Shown piece after piece: positions 9,095 through 17,359 of a stretch of DNA of 64,000 nt. The stretch's first letter is position 1, and each line of letters starts with the position of its first letter. This stretch comes from Bradyrhizobium sp. AUGA SZCCT0283 (GTDB lineage Bacteria; Pseudomonadota; Alphaproteobacteria; Rhizobiales; Xanthobacteraceae), in contig NZ_JAFCLU010000002.1 of the NCBI RefSeq assembly GCF_018130385.1, positions 1-64,000 of the forward strand. Reading direction: 5' to 3'. Position numbers and translations under genes: made by a program. Below the pieces are notes generated by a model. It made no database searches and was not told the DNA's origin. It saw only the letters and a list, made by a program, of their open reading frames with translations.

Positions 9095-9517
9095 ATGTTC
9101 GGCTTTCGACCGTGGCCGCTGGGCGCCCGCTCCCGCATGAGAGCGACGCGAACCCTCTTCCTAAGGCACGGCGCCGAAAGCACGCCAGAGGGACGTTCGC
9201 TGCTGCTCTTGCGGAGATGGCTATCGCCCGCGCAGCGGGAGCAGTTCACCAGGAGAGGCTACTTCGAGGTCTTCGGAAGCGACAGCGGAAAACGGTACAG
9301 GATCCACGCAGGGGCCTCGGTGAACGTGTGCGAGATCGACGAACGAGGTCGCCTGCAGGAGGGGTTGTGTTTCATGCCGATCGGCGCGCTGCCGATCGGA
9401 GACGTCATGCTTGCCCAGAAGATCGCGCTGGAGACATGCGAGGACAAGGCGCGCGCCGTGGCCCGCAGGTTCACCCCGAACGGCTTCCATTTCAGACAAA
9501 GCCGACCTCTCGGCTGA
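9095..9517 (+). CDS. Conserved-looking hypothetical protein
   Basis: A protein of 140 residues if it starts at ATG 9095, or 126 from ATG 9137 (MRATRTLFLRHGAE), which may be the truer start because the first 14 residues look unstructured. It contains LLLLRRWLSPAQREQF, then a beta-rich block YRIHAGASVNVCEIDERGR and LPIGDVMLAQKIALET. No enzyme motif recognised. It follows the 73-residue gene directly and runs toward the Ku gene on the other strand. Confidence 0.65.
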   Translation: MFGFRPWPLGARSRMRATRTLFLRHGAESTPEGRSLLLLRRWLSPAQREQFTRRGYFEVFGSDSGKRYRIHAGASVNVCEIDERGRLQEGLCFMPIGALPIGDVMLAQKIALETCEDKARAVARRFTPNGFHFRQSRPLG

Positions 9518-9552
9518 CGCCGCGGACTCATCGCGGCTGCGGCAGAGCCGTT

Positions 9553-10467
9553 CTATGCCGACTTCCGCTGCGGCTTCGACGTCGTCTTCTTTGCGGCGTT
9601 CGCCTTCGCCGGCTTCTTACCGGAGATCGCCAGCAGCATCTCCCTCTGTCCGGCGGCCGCTTTCCTCGGCTTCTTCGTGGCCTTCGAGGGCTGCTCCTTG
9701 CCGACGCTCCGGCGCAGCGCCTCCATCAGGTCGACGACGTTGCCGGCGGCGGGACGCTCCTTCGGAGTGATTGGCTTGCCTGCGCGCTTCTGGTTGATGA
9801 GGTCGATCAAGGCCGTTTCGTACTGGTCCTCGAACTTCTCGGGTTCGAACCGGCCGGCCTTCTGGTTCACAATGTGCTTGGCGAGGTCGAGCATGTCCTT
9901 GGTAATTTTGACGTCCTGGATTTCCTCGAAATACTCCTGCTCCGACCGCACCTCGTACGGGTAGCGCAGGAGCGTACCGACTAGCCCCTTGCCGAGCGGT
10001 TCAAGCGCGATGATGTGCTCGCGGTTGGTGAGAACGACACGTCCGATCGCGACCTTGTCCATCTCGCGGATGGTCTCGCGGATCACCGCGAACGCGTCAT
10101 GGCCGACCTTGCCGTCGGGCCGCAGGTAGTAGGGGCGAATTAGATAGCGAGGGTCGATCTCAGTGCGGTCGACGAACTCGTCGATCTCAATCGTGCGGGT
10201 GGATTCCAGTGCAACGTTTTCGAGTTCCTCCTTCGAGACCTCGATGAAGGTGTCTTTGTCGAGCGCGTAGCCCTTGACGATGTCCTCGTTGGGGACTTCC
10301 TCGCCGGTATCAGCGTCCCCCTTCAGGTACTTGATGCGGTGGCCGGTCTTCCGGTTCAGCTGATTGAACGAAATCTTCTCGCTCTCGGAGGTGGCCGGGT
10401 ACAGCGCGACCGGACAGGTGACGAGGGATAGACGCAGGAAGCCTTTCCAGTTGGCGCGCGGTGCCAT
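9553..10467 (-). CDS. ku: Ku DNA-end-binding protein
   Basis: Bacterial Ku, 304 residues: a homodimeric ring that binds double-strand DNA ends and recruits LigD for non-homologous end joining. The core begins APRANWKGFLRLSLVTCPVA and contains the family blocks SEKISFNQLN, HRIKYLKGDADTGEEV and GKVGHDAFAVIRETI. After about residue 255 it ends in a long Lys/Ala-rich tail (KKPAKANAAKK) of the type that contacts DNA and LigD. No ligD lies in the window. Downstream on the other strand, beyond three small genes, is a UvrD-like helicase. Confidence 0.95.
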   Translation of the reverse strand: MAPRANWKGFLRLSLVTCPVALYPATSESEKISFNQLNRKTGHRIKYLKGDADTGEEVPNEDIVKGYALDKDTFIEVSKEELENVALESTRTIEIDEFVDRTEIDPRYLIRPYYLRPDGKVGHDAFAVIRETIREMDKVAIGRVVLTNREHIIALEPLGKGLVGTLLRYPYEVRSEQEYFEEIQDVKITKDMLDLAKHIVNQKAGRFEPEKFEDQYETALIDLINQKRAGKPITPKERPAAGNVVDLMEALRRSVGKEQPSKATKKPRKAAAGQREMLLAISGKKPAKANAAKKTTSKPQRKSA

Positions 10468-10597
10468 GTACGCAGAACTCCGGGAGGTGATGCCGGATTC
10501 AAGACCAGTGAGGGGAGCGTGGTTCCGACGGCACCGCCCAACAAAATCTGCGATGCGGACTCGACTCGTTTGTTCTCTTTATGTTCTAGTAGAGCAA

Positions 10598-10993
10598 ATG
10601 ACCCACCGACCAGCGAGCTGGCGCATGCCAACCCCGAAACAGATGGACAAACTGGCCGCGGAGGCGGTCCAGAAGATACCGAGCTCCGCGGCGGCCCCGG
10701 ACGCGGAACTCCCCGCCGAATACTGGGATTCGCTCCTCAAGGACCCTCGGGCTGGCGCGAATGGCCTTCAACTACGGCAACGGCATCTGTCGGAGATCCA
10801 GCGCCACGTGCTGCGCGTCTCCTGCCGACGATGCGAGCGTACCGTGGAAATCCAGACGGCAGATGCCGTCCGCCTGTATGGCCGAAACGCAATCTGGAAG
10901 GACGTAGCGCAGCGGCTGTTGGACGACACGTGTCGGCAAAGAACAGGTTGCCATGAAGACGATGGGTGTTGGCCGGGATTCGATATGACCTAG
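10598..10993 (+). CDS. Small hypothetical protein with a CxxC-type site
   Basis: A protein of about 131 residues from ATG 10598 (MTHRPASWRMPTPKQ) or 122 from ATG 10625. The C-terminal half looks conserved: HLSEIQRHVLRVSCRRCER followed by TVEIQTADAVRLYG, WKDVAQRLLDDTC and GCHEDDGC, so four or more Cys and a His could build a zinc site. The frame extends upstream to 10364, but that part is antisense to ku. It is divergent from ku. It resembles small DNA-associated rhizobial hypothetical proteins with CxxC motifs; function unknown. Confidence 0.65.
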   Translation: MTHRPASWRMPTPKQMDKLAAEAVQKIPSSAAAPDAELPAEYWDSLLKDPRAGANGLQLRQRHLSEIQRHVLRVSCRRCERTVEIQTADAVRLYGRNAIWKDVAQRLLDDTCRQRTGCHEDDGCWPGFDMT

Positions 10994-11020
10994 CCTACAC
11001 CTTGACCCTTGGATGTCCGG

Positions 11021-11245
11021 ATGGCGCCAAAGCACCACCCCACGCCGCTGTCCGGAAGCCACCGCAAGGCTCTAACGAAGGAGCTTGGCAAAGCGCGCGC
11101 GATGACCCGCATTCTGGCTGCGCAGTCAGTGGAGATGCGTGCCAAGGGCGCTGCTCAGATCCAGAAGGCCGATAGATTACTGCGAAAGCTGGAACGAGCG
11201 CATGTGGAGCGATGGCGAGCCGATCGACCCATCCCCCACAATTGA
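11021..11245 (+). CDS. Small basic hypothetical protein
   Basis: A protein of about 74 residues starting MAPKHHPTPLSGSHRKALT, helical and rich in Lys/Arg/Ala (KELGKARAMTRILAAQS, QKADRLLRKLERAHVER). Its 3' end overlaps the start of the next frame by about 40 bases, which suggests coupling. No known domain; basic helices would fit nucleic-acid or protein binding, but this is only a guess. Confidence 0.45.
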   Translation: MAPKHHPTPLSGSHRKALTKELGKARAMTRILAAQSVEMRAKGAAQIQKADRLLRKLERAHVERWRADRPIPHN

Positions 11246-12131
11246 CCAGGCCATCCACGGCGGATTTCCCTGGCTGGAAATCCAGTGTCCACGGTGCAAG
11301 ACCCCGAGCGATGTCGATCTGGCATCCCTCACGCACCCGCCGACCACCTTCGTGCACGATCTCGCAAGCCGCCTGCGATGCCGAAAGTGCGCCAAGACCG
11401 GCCAGCGTCCGTCGGCCACCTTGCTCCAGCTGTGCTGGCAGTCGCGCCACCCCCGAGCGGAGGTCGAGGTTGCGATCCCAGCAGGAATCATCGACCGTCG
11501 TTTGCTCGGACAACGAATGGACACCCAAGGTGCAGACGGCATCAGCCTACCTCCAAACCCTCAATCCCGAACAGCGGCGAGCGGTCGAGCATGGAGCTGC
11601 GGGCGGATTTGCGGCGCCGCCGCTGCTGGTGATCGCAGGAGCGGGATCTGGAAAGACCAATACCCTCGCCCATCGGGTCGCCCATCTGATCGTCGACGGC
11701 GCCGACCCGCGCCGAATTCTACTGATGACGTTTTCGCGGCGCGCGGCATCCGAGATGACCAGGCGGGTCGAACGCATCGCGCGCAAGGTCATGGGCGACA
11801 ACGCCGGCGTCATGACGGACGCACTGACCTGGGCTGGAACTTACCACGGCATCGGTGCCCGGCTGCTGCGCGAGTACGCCGAACAGATCGGCCTGGACCC
11901 CGCCTTTACGATTCACGACCGCGAAGACTCTGCGGATCTCATGAACCTGGTCCGGCACGAGAAAGGCTTCTCCAAAACCGAAAGCCGTTTCCCGACCAAA
12001 GGGACGTGTCTGTCGATCTACTCGCGTTGCGTCAACGCGGAGATGCCAATCGAGCAGGTTATCGGCACGTCGTATCCATGGTGTTCCGGGTGGGCGGCGG
12101 AGCTCAAGGAACTGTTCGCGGCCTATGTTGA
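11202..12131 (+). CDS. Zinc-ribbon hypothetical protein; frame runs into the helicase gene
   Basis: From ATG 11202 the frame encodes MWSDGEPIDPSPTIDQ, then GFPWLEIQCPRCKTPSDVD and LASRLRCRKCAKTGQRPSAT: two CxxC pairs about 40 residues apart, a likely zinc ribbon. Protein-like character ends near 11445. The frame has no stop until 12131, overlapping the helicase gene by about 600 bases, where the translation becomes Arg/Pro/Gly-rich shadow sequence. Either the native stop was lost to a small indel around 11440-11520 or the true product is much shorter. The N-terminal part is the supportable piece. Confidence 0.45.
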   Translation: MWSDGEPIDPSPTIDQAIHGGFPWLEIQCPRCKTPSDVDLASLTHPPTTFVHDLASRLRCRKCAKTGQRPSATLLQLCWQSRHPRAEVEVAIPAGIIDRRLLGQRMDTQGADGISLPPNPQSRTAASGRAWSCGRICGAAAAGDRRSGIWKDQYPRPSGRPSDRRRRRPAPNSTDDVFAARGIRDDQAGRTHRAQGHGRQRRRHDGRTDLGWNLPRHRCPAAARVRRTDRPGPRLYDSRPRRLCGSHEPGPARERLLQNRKPFPDQRDVSVDLLALRQRGDANRAGYRHVVSMVFRVGGGAQGTVRGLC

Positions 12132-13593
12132 GGCCAAGCAGAAGCAGAACGTGCTCGACTACGACGACCTCCTCCTCTACTGGGCACAAATGGTCGGCGA
12201 CGCCGGCCTGGCCGATGACATCGGCGGCCGCTTCGATCACGTCCTCGTCGATGAATATCAGGACACAAACCGCCTGCAGTCCTCGATCCTGCTGGCGCTT
12301 AAGCCCGGCGGCCGGGGCTTGACGGTGGTCGGCGACGACGCCCAATCGATCTACTCGTTCCGCGCCGCGACCGTGCGCAACATCCTCGACTTTCCTGACC
12401 AGTTCTCGCCGCCTGCGAGCATCATTACACTCGACCGCAACTATCGGTCGACGCAGACGATCCTCGCTGCTGCCAACGGCGTCATCGGTCTTGCGAAGGA
12501 ACGCTTCACCAAGAACCTCTGGACCGAGCGCACCTCCGCAGCGAAGCCGCAACTCGTCTCGGTTCGCGACGAAGCCGACCAGGCGCGCTTCATCGTCGAA
12601 CGCATCCTGGAAAACCGCGAATCCGGCACGCTCCTAAAGGAGCAGGCCGTGCTGTTCCGGACATCCAGCCACAGCGGCCCGCTTGAAATTGAACTGACGC
12701 GCCGGAACATCCCGTTCGTAAAGTTCGGCGGACTGAAGTTCCTCGATGCCGCCCACATCAAGGACATGCTGGCAGTGCTGCGGTTCGTCGAAAATCCGCG
12801 CGATCGTGTCGCGGGATTCCGTCTGCTGCATCTGCTGCCTGGCATCGGCTCCGCAACCGCGCAGCGCGTCCTCGATCACATGGCGGAGGCTGCCGACCCC
12901 ATCGCAGCGCTTGCGGGCTTACCGACGCCACCGCGCGCTGGCCAGGATTGGAAAGGCTTCGTCGAGACCTTAGGCAATCTCCGATATTCGGAATGGCCTA
13001 TCGATCTGGAACGTGCACGCCTGTGGTACGAACCACATCTCGACCGCATCCACGAAGATGCCGAGACGCGGCGGGCCGACTTGCTCCAACTCGAGCAGAT
13101 CGCCGCCGGATATCCTTCGCGCGAACGCTTCCTGACCGAGCTGACGCTGGATCCGCCCGACGCAACCAGCGATCAGGCCGGCGTGCCGCTGCTCGACGAG
13201 GATTACCTGATCCTGTCCACGATCCACTCCGCCAAGGGCCAGGAGTGGAAATCGGTCTATCTGCTCAACGTCGTCGATGGCTGCATGCCGTCCGACCTCG
13301 GCGCCGGCACCTCGGCTGAGATCGAGGAGGAACGGCGCCTGCTCTACGTCGCCATGACACGCGCAAAGGATGACCTCCATCTGGTCGTACCGCAGCGCTT
13401 CTTCGTCCACGGTCAGCACGCGCAGGGCGATCGTCACCTCTATGCCTCCAGGACGCGCTTCATCCCCGAAAAGCTGCTCGGCCTGTTCGAGCGGACGGCT
13501 TGGCCAATTGTGCCGGCCGGTACGGCCCCACGCACCGCCGGCCAAGGACCCAAGGTTGATATCGGTGCCCGCATGCGCGGAATGTGGCGATAG
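11530..13593 (+). CDS. UvrD/Rep-family ATP-dependent DNA helicase
   Basis: Superfamily 1A 3'-5' helicase, about 687 residues. The motifs appear in order: Q-motif LNPEQRRAVEHG, Walker A GAGSGKTNTLAHR, VLDYDDLL, motif II HVLVDEYQDTN, motif III VVGDDAQSIYSFRAA, motif IV LDRNYRSTQ, motif V STIHSAKGQEWKSVYL and motif VI EEERRLLYVAMTRAKDDL. The start is placed at GTG 11530, just before the Q-motif, because upstream in the same frame the protein turns into Ser/Pro/Arg-rich shadow of the zinc-ribbon gene; no strong ribosome site supports it. Smaller than standard UvrD (about 720-850). Its setting near ku suggests a DNA-repair role, by context only. Confidence 0.85.
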   Translation: MQTASAYLQTLNPEQRRAVEHGAAGGFAAPPLLVIAGAGSGKTNTLAHRVAHLIVDGADPRRILLMTFSRRAASEMTRRVERIARKVMGDNAGVMTDALTWAGTYHGIGARLLREYAEQIGLDPAFTIHDREDSADLMNLVRHEKGFSKTESRFPTKGTCLSIYSRCVNAEMPIEQVIGTSYPWCSGWAAELKELFAAYVEAKQKQNVLDYDDLLLYWAQMVGDAGLADDIGGRFDHVLVDEYQDTNRLQSSILLALKPGGRGLTVVGDDAQSIYSFRAATVRNILDFPDQFSPPASIITLDRNYRSTQTILAAANGVIGLAKERFTKNLWTERTSAAKPQLVSVRDEADQARFIVERILENRESGTLLKEQAVLFRTSSHSGPLEIELTRRNIPFVKFGGLKFLDAAHIKDMLAVLRFVENPRDRVAGFRLLHLLPGIGSATAQRVLDHMAEAADPIAALAGLPTPPRAGQDWKGFVETLGNLRYSEWPIDLERARLWYEPHLDRIHEDAETRRADLLQLEQIAAGYPSRERFLTELTLDPPDATSDQAGVPLLDEDYLILSTIHSAKGQEWKSVYLLNVVDGCMPSDLGAGTSAEIEEERRLLYVAMTRAKDDLHLVVPQRFFVHGQHAQGDRHLYASRTRFIPEKLLGLFERTAWPIVPAGTAPRTAGQGPKVDIGARMRGMWR

Positions 13594-13630
13594 ACGGGGA
13601 TACTGAGGGACGACCGTGTGCAATCTCTAC

Positions 13631-13713
13631 TATGCCGACTTCTGGATTATGCCGACCATTGGCTCAAAACGGGCTCTGGCGGCGGCGATCGCTGCGTTGG
13701 AGTCGGCATAATC
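13631..13713. repeat. Left-end repeats of the RIT element
   Basis: Three copies of a TATGCCGAC core: direct copies at 13631-13639 and 13648-13656 (period 17) and an inverted copy inside GTCGGCATAATC at 13702-13713. The last is the exact reverse complement of GATTATGCCGAC at 16895-16906 on the other side of the recombinase genes. This is the arrangement expected for recombinase core-type sites at the end of an element. Confidence 0.7.
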
Positions 13714-14701
13714 ACAGTGCCTCCAAAAATGCGAGAAGCTTGTCGTTCGGTCGAAAACGACCGGGAGTGGCGACCTTTGGAGCTGTCGCGGCCAGTGCGC
13801 GTTCCTTGATTCCCATATCAGCGTGTAGGTAGATGTGGGTGGTTTCGACCTGCTCATGGCCGAGCCAAAGTGCTATCATCGAGGTTTCAATTCCTGCCCG
13901 CAGCAGTCGCATCGCGGCGCTATGACGCAACACATGCATGCTGATGGTTTTCTGTCCCAACGACGGACGGGCGCGGGTGGCGATCTGAACGTATTTGGCG
14001 AGCCGATGTTCGACGGCGTCACGGCTGAGTGACGTCCCCGACTGGGTGACGAAAAGTGGCTCCGTGGGCTGACCAGCGCGCTCGGCGATCCAAACACGCA
14101 GGAGGGCGACCATACCCGAGGTAATCGGTGTGATCCGCAACTTCCGTCCTTTCCCCATGCAACTGACATGGGCGCCAGTGCCGAGATGAACATCGCTGAT
14201 GCGAAGGCCGATCAATTCTGACGCACGCAGGCCCGTTTGGGCCGCGAGCGTAAGCAAGGTATGGTCGCGCCGCCCGGTCCAGGTCGAGCGGTCGGGTGCG
14301 CGGAACAGCGCATCGAGTTCCGGTTCGATCAGGAAAGTGACGATCCTCCGGTCGAAACGCTTGCGTGGAATGGCAAGCACGCGTTCGATTACGGCGGCAT
14401 GCTCGGGATGTCGAAGCGCTGCGTACCGGAACAGCGAACGGACGGCGGCAAGTCGAGCGTTGCGAGTGCGCGCGCTATTCTCCCGCTGCTTCTCAAGATG
14501 GTCGAGGAAGGCGCCGATGAGCGGCGGATCAAGATCGTCGATGTCTAGCTTCGATGGTTCGACGTCTTTCCTCGCGGACGCGAAGACCAGCAGCAGCCGC
14601 AGCGTGTCCCGGTAGGCCGCAAGTGTATGGGGACTAGCTTGGCGCTGGCGGATGAGGCGTTCCGTGAAGAACGCTTGCAGGGTTGGGGCAAGTGCGGTCA
14701 T
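13712..14701 (-). CDS. Tyrosine recombinase, third of the RIT trio
   Basis: A 329-residue site-specific tyrosine recombinase. N-terminal SAM-like core-binding domain (about residues 1-100: SPHTLAAYRDTLRLLLVFA) and C-terminal catalytic domain with the Arg box (AAQTGLRASELIGL), the HxLRH box (SMHVLRHSAAMRLL), and LGHEQVETTHIYLH with the nucleophilic Tyr. Its ATG overlaps the stop of the preceding recombinase by 4 bases (ATGA). Intact by length and motifs. Confidence 0.9.
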   Translation of the reverse strand: MTALAPTLQAFFTERLIRQRQASPHTLAAYRDTLRLLLVFASARKDVEPSKLDIDDLDPPLIGAFLDHLEKQRENSARTRNARLAAVRSLFRYAALRHPEHAAVIERVLAIPRKRFDRRIVTFLIEPELDALFRAPDRSTWTGRRDHTLLTLAAQTGLRASELIGLRISDVHLGTGAHVSCMGKGRKLRITPITSGMVALLRVWIAERAGQPTEPLFVTQSGTSLSRDAVEHRLAKYVQIATRARPSLGQKTISMHVLRHSAAMRLLRAGIETSMIALWLGHEQVETTHIYLHADMGIKERALAATAPKVATPGRFRPNDKLLAFLEAL

Positions 14702-15621
14702 GCGGCACCTCCGAGGTGCCGCTCCAAACGATCACCAACCAGCGTCAGCAACTCCGGCGCAGCTGAGAGATACCAGTATGTGCTGACAGGATCGACGTGG
14801 CCGAGGTAGGTCGACAACAACGCGATCCGGTTCCCCGGCTCTCGGCCATCTCGATATCCGTCAAGGATGGTATTGACGGCAAATCCATGCCGCAGGTCAT
14901 GCAGCCTTGGACGGCATGAGGCAGAGCGCGGCTTGAGGCCGGCGACATCCACAATTTGACGAAAGACGGGCTGGACGCCCATGTAGCGGAACCTGGTGCC
15001 AACCGTAGTGACCAGCAGTGCCGGCGTATTCGACGAGTTTTTCGGACGGTCGTCTCGATGCAGATAATCAACCAATGCAGCCGCGGTGCTCGGATGCAGC
15101 GGCAATTGGCGAGACTTGGCGAACTTCGCGTTCCGAATGGTGAGTAGTCCAATGACGGAGTCAAAATCGTCGCGGTCGAGGCCGATCGCTTCGCCAACCC
15201 GCATTCCGGTCACTGCAAGCAAAGCGATCAATGTCCGAAATGTCGCCACTCGGTGCGGTGTCCGCAGCGTCCCGGCTGCGGCGATGAGGGCCGCGATATC
15301 CGACTCCGAATATAGGTAGGGGGTGGCTCGGCCTTTTTGCTGCACCAGCAAGTGTGCCGGGGGCACCTCGGTCGCGAGGTCGATCCCGCGCAGGTGTTTA
15401 GCGAAGCGGCGAACAACGGAAAGCCGGGCAAACGCCCAGGTTCGACCGCGCTTAGGGAGTTTCGCCCAAGCGAGCGCCGCCTCGGTTGTCAGATGATCTT
15501 CGCCGCGATCCTCGACGAAGGTGAGAAACTGACCGAGGAGCTTCTCGGCTCGATAGAGCTTAAAGCCGAGGGCGCGGCGAATCACAAAGTAGTCTGCGAG
15601 AGCCTTGCGGAGAGCATTCAT
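14698..15621 (-). CDS. Tyrosine recombinase, second of the RIT trio
   Basis: A 307-residue tyrosine recombinase. Catalytic landmarks: AVTGMRVGEAIGL (Arg), PRLHDLRHGFAVNTIL (HxLRH) and LGHVDPVSTYWYLSA with the Tyr nucleophile. The N-terminal core-binding region (RKALADYFVIRRALGFKLY) is typical of the second member of RIT trios. ATGA overlaps join it to both neighbours. Intact. Confidence 0.9.
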   Translation of the reverse strand: MNALRKALADYFVIRRALGFKLYRAEKLLGQFLTFVEDRGEDHLTTEAALAWAKLPKRGRTWAFARLSVVRRFAKHLRGIDLATEVPPAHLLVQQKGRATPYLYSESDIAALIAAAGTLRTPHRVATFRTLIALLAVTGMRVGEAIGLDRDDFDSVIGLLTIRNAKFAKSRQLPLHPSTAAALVDYLHRDDRPKNSSNTPALLVTTVGTRFRYMGVQPVFRQIVDVAGLKPRSASCRPRLHDLRHGFAVNTILDGYRDGREPGNRIALLSTYLGHVDPVSTYWYLSAAPELLTLVGDRLERHLGGAA

Positions 15622-16840
15622 GCGACGACACCCGGCCAGGGGCGAGCGATCGACCGCAGAGCATCGCGATCGACCTTGGCATAGATCGATGGCGTAATGG
15701 CGTTGCGGTGGCGCAGGAGTTGTCCGATCTCGGGCAGCGATGCACCGCCGCGTAGCATCAGAGTCGCTGCGGTGTGACGCAGCCGGTGAGCATGGATCCG
15801 TTCAAAGCCGCACCGTTCGCCCGCGTGGCGAACAATCTGCGTTAGCACGCCAGTGGTGAGAGCGTGATGCGGAGCTGTGATCCGTGCAAACACCATTCGG
15901 CCTTGCGCGCTTGCGGGACGGCCGTGATGCAAGTAAGCCGCGATTGCTTCGTCGACATCTGCAGGTAATGGCAGTCGTTCGGAGCGATTGCCTTTGCTGT
16001 GGGCAATCACGATCTCGCCGCCTCGCCAATCGATATGCTCAAGTTGCGGTTTGGCGACTTCGCCTGCCCGCAAGCCCAGGCGAACAAGCATGGTCAGGAC
16101 CGCGAAGTCACGACAGCCACTTCGGGTGCTGGTGTCGCAGGACGCCAGAAGGCGCTGCACTTGGTCAGCGGCCAATCCCTTCGGCAATCCGGTTAATCGC
16201 CGACCGGGAACGGTCGGTACCGCAGACACCAGTGACCGATCGATAGCGCCGTCGACGTAAAGAAAACCGAGTAGTGATCGAAGGGCCTACACCGTCAGCC
16301 CGGCCGTCCCAGGGCGCAGGCGAGGGCAGTTTGTCACCACAAAAGAAATGACGTCAGCCGCCGTCAGGCTTCGAAGGTCTAGAGTAAGGCCGTCCGGCAA
16401 GACCTTGGTTTGAAAGAAGGGGCGCATCAGTTCAATATACCGGGACGCTGACGCATTCCTGATGCCACGTTCAAGTATCAAGTAACCTCGGTATCGCGCC
16501 AGGGCCGCTTCAAGCACTCCACTGACCCGAGGCGACAAAGCCGCCGGTGCGATCCCAAGACCGCGCAGGTAACTGAGGATCGGCTGCATCGCTCTGATGA
16601 GCGAAGAATTTTGTCACCCGCTTCATGACGGCTGAGCTGAAACTGCTCTACTTCCTTTGCTCGTAGTTCCCCTACATCCAGCCCCTTGCTCACAAGCCAA
16701 TTGCTCAGGCGGTTTAGCAGCAATAACTGAATGCGGGCCTGCTGTTGGCTATAGCCTTGTCTTGTCATGTGGTCGGCAAACCCGGTCGCGAATGCCGAAA
16801 GCGGACCCGAAACCCTAACTCGTGACAGATCAATCAACAT
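15618..16840 (-). pseudogene. First RIT recombinase, broken by a frameshift and an amber codon
   Basis: The start at 16840 has a strong GGGAGG site and gives MLIDLSRVRVSGPLSAFATG. The frame is lost at about 16609-16613: one extra base in the short A-run there would join ...RHEAGDK to ...LIRAMQPILSYLRGLG. The restored frame then meets TAG at 16287-16289 (GTAGLTV-stop-ALRSLLGFLYVDG) and continues in phase to 15618 with the catalytic domain: RLGLRAGEVAKP, HRLRHTAATLML and LLRHRNAITPSIYAK. Two independent lesions argue for real decay. The catalytic part alone could only be made by re-initiation. Confidence 0.85.
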
Positions 16841-16894
16841 GAAAGCCTCCCTTCAATTGGCAAGAGGGAGACTACACACCTGTGGGATCAATCG

Positions 16895-16906
16895 GATTAT
16901 GCCGAC
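16895..16906. repeat. Right-end inverted repeat of the RIT element
   Basis: GATTATGCCGAC, the exact reverse complement of 13702-13713. The wider GGATTATGCCGACC also matches 13644-13657 in direct orientation. It lies at the 3' end of the rhodanese fragment and supplies that fragment's in-frame TAA. Confidence 0.7.
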
Positions 16907-17010
16907 CGACTAGGGAATCCCCGCCCCACACTGACATCCCAATCCACAAGAACTACACCGTCATCCAGAAACTGCCGGGCCTTTGCAGGCCCAATTTTCG
17001 GAAGCGGCAT
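16897..17010 (-). pseudogene. 5' fragment of a rhodanese-domain gene cut at the RIT end
   Basis: From ATG 17010, preceded by GGAG, the frame reads MPLPKIGPAKARQFLDDGVV then LVD, the characteristic first helix and strand of single-domain rhodaneses (LVDVRE normally follows). After LVD the sequence leaves the family and stops at a TAA inside the RIT terminal repeat. The start is 16 bases behind a BigR/SqrR-like repressor gene, so this was its co-transcribed sulfur-transfer partner. The missing remainder is not found on the far side of the RIT element. Confidence 0.6.
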
Positions 17011-17026
17011 GATTATACTCCGTGGT

Positions 17027-17359
17027 TCAGAGTGGATTGCGTGGTTTGCAGTAGAGCTTTTGCAAGGTAGCCAAGAGATCTTCGATCCTAGAGTCGGCAA
17101 TGCGATACCAGAGCGTCTGGCTCTCGCGGCGGTAAGTCACCAATCCGTCCTCACGCATCTTCGCCAAATGTTGAGAGAGAGCTGACGGAGAAAGGCCGAC
17201 GGTCTCCGCAAGCGAGTTCACATTGGCCTCGCCCCCCGCGACTAGCTTACAGAGGATCACCAATCTCCGCTCGTTGGCGAGAGTACGAAGCATGCCCGCC
17301 ACCTCCGCAGCGGCTTTTTCGATGCCTTGTGGATTGAATATCGTCGATGGCATGCCCAA
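17027..17359 (-). CDS. ArsR-family repressor of the BigR/SqrR persulfide-sensing type
   Basis: A 110-residue winged-helix repressor (recognition region VGLSPSALSQHLAKMREDG; wing DGLVTYRRESQTLWYRI). It has Cys37 (LVILCKL) and Cys104 (KLYCKP), 67 apart, matching the reactive Cys pair of BigR/SqrR (spacing 66), which form a per- or polysulfide bridge that releases DNA. Metal-binding boxes of ArsR/SmtB are absent. The start is ATG 17359 or 17353, the latter with AAGGG upstream. It sits between the sox genes and a truncated rhodanese. The likely role, derepressing sulfide or persulfide detoxification genes, is an inference from the family. Confidence 0.85.
   Translation of the reverse strand: MGMPSTIFNPQGIEKAAAEVAGMLRTLANERRLVILCKLVAGGEANVNSLAETVGLSPSALSQHLAKMREDGLVTYRRESQTLWYRIADSRIEDLLATLQKLYCKPRNPL

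Larger units (their letters stand above)
13647..16906 (-). mobile_element. RIT element (three tyrosine recombinases in tandem)
   Basis: About 3.3 kb holding three adjacent tyrosine-recombinase genes read on the minus strand with 4-base ATGA overlaps, the hallmark of recombinase-in-trio (RIT) elements. Terminal 12-base inverted sequences GTCGGCATAATC (13702-13713) and GATTATGCCGAC (16895-16906) flank the genes, with further direct copies on the left. The first recombinase is inactivated (frameshift and amber stop), so the copy is probably non-autonomous now. One side abuts the helicase gene, the other a 5' fragment of a rhodanese gene. Exact ends and any target duplication could not be fixed. 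Confidence 0.8.

Noticed and set aside
9835..9860. GGTTCGAACC-like sequence resembling a tRNA T-arm
   Set aside because: It falls in the ku coding sequence and no cloverleaf can be folded around it.
13631..13713. Spaced repeats that might be a mini-CRISPR
   Set aside because: Only three copies of a 9-base core, one inverted, with unequal spacing; they match the RIT end instead.
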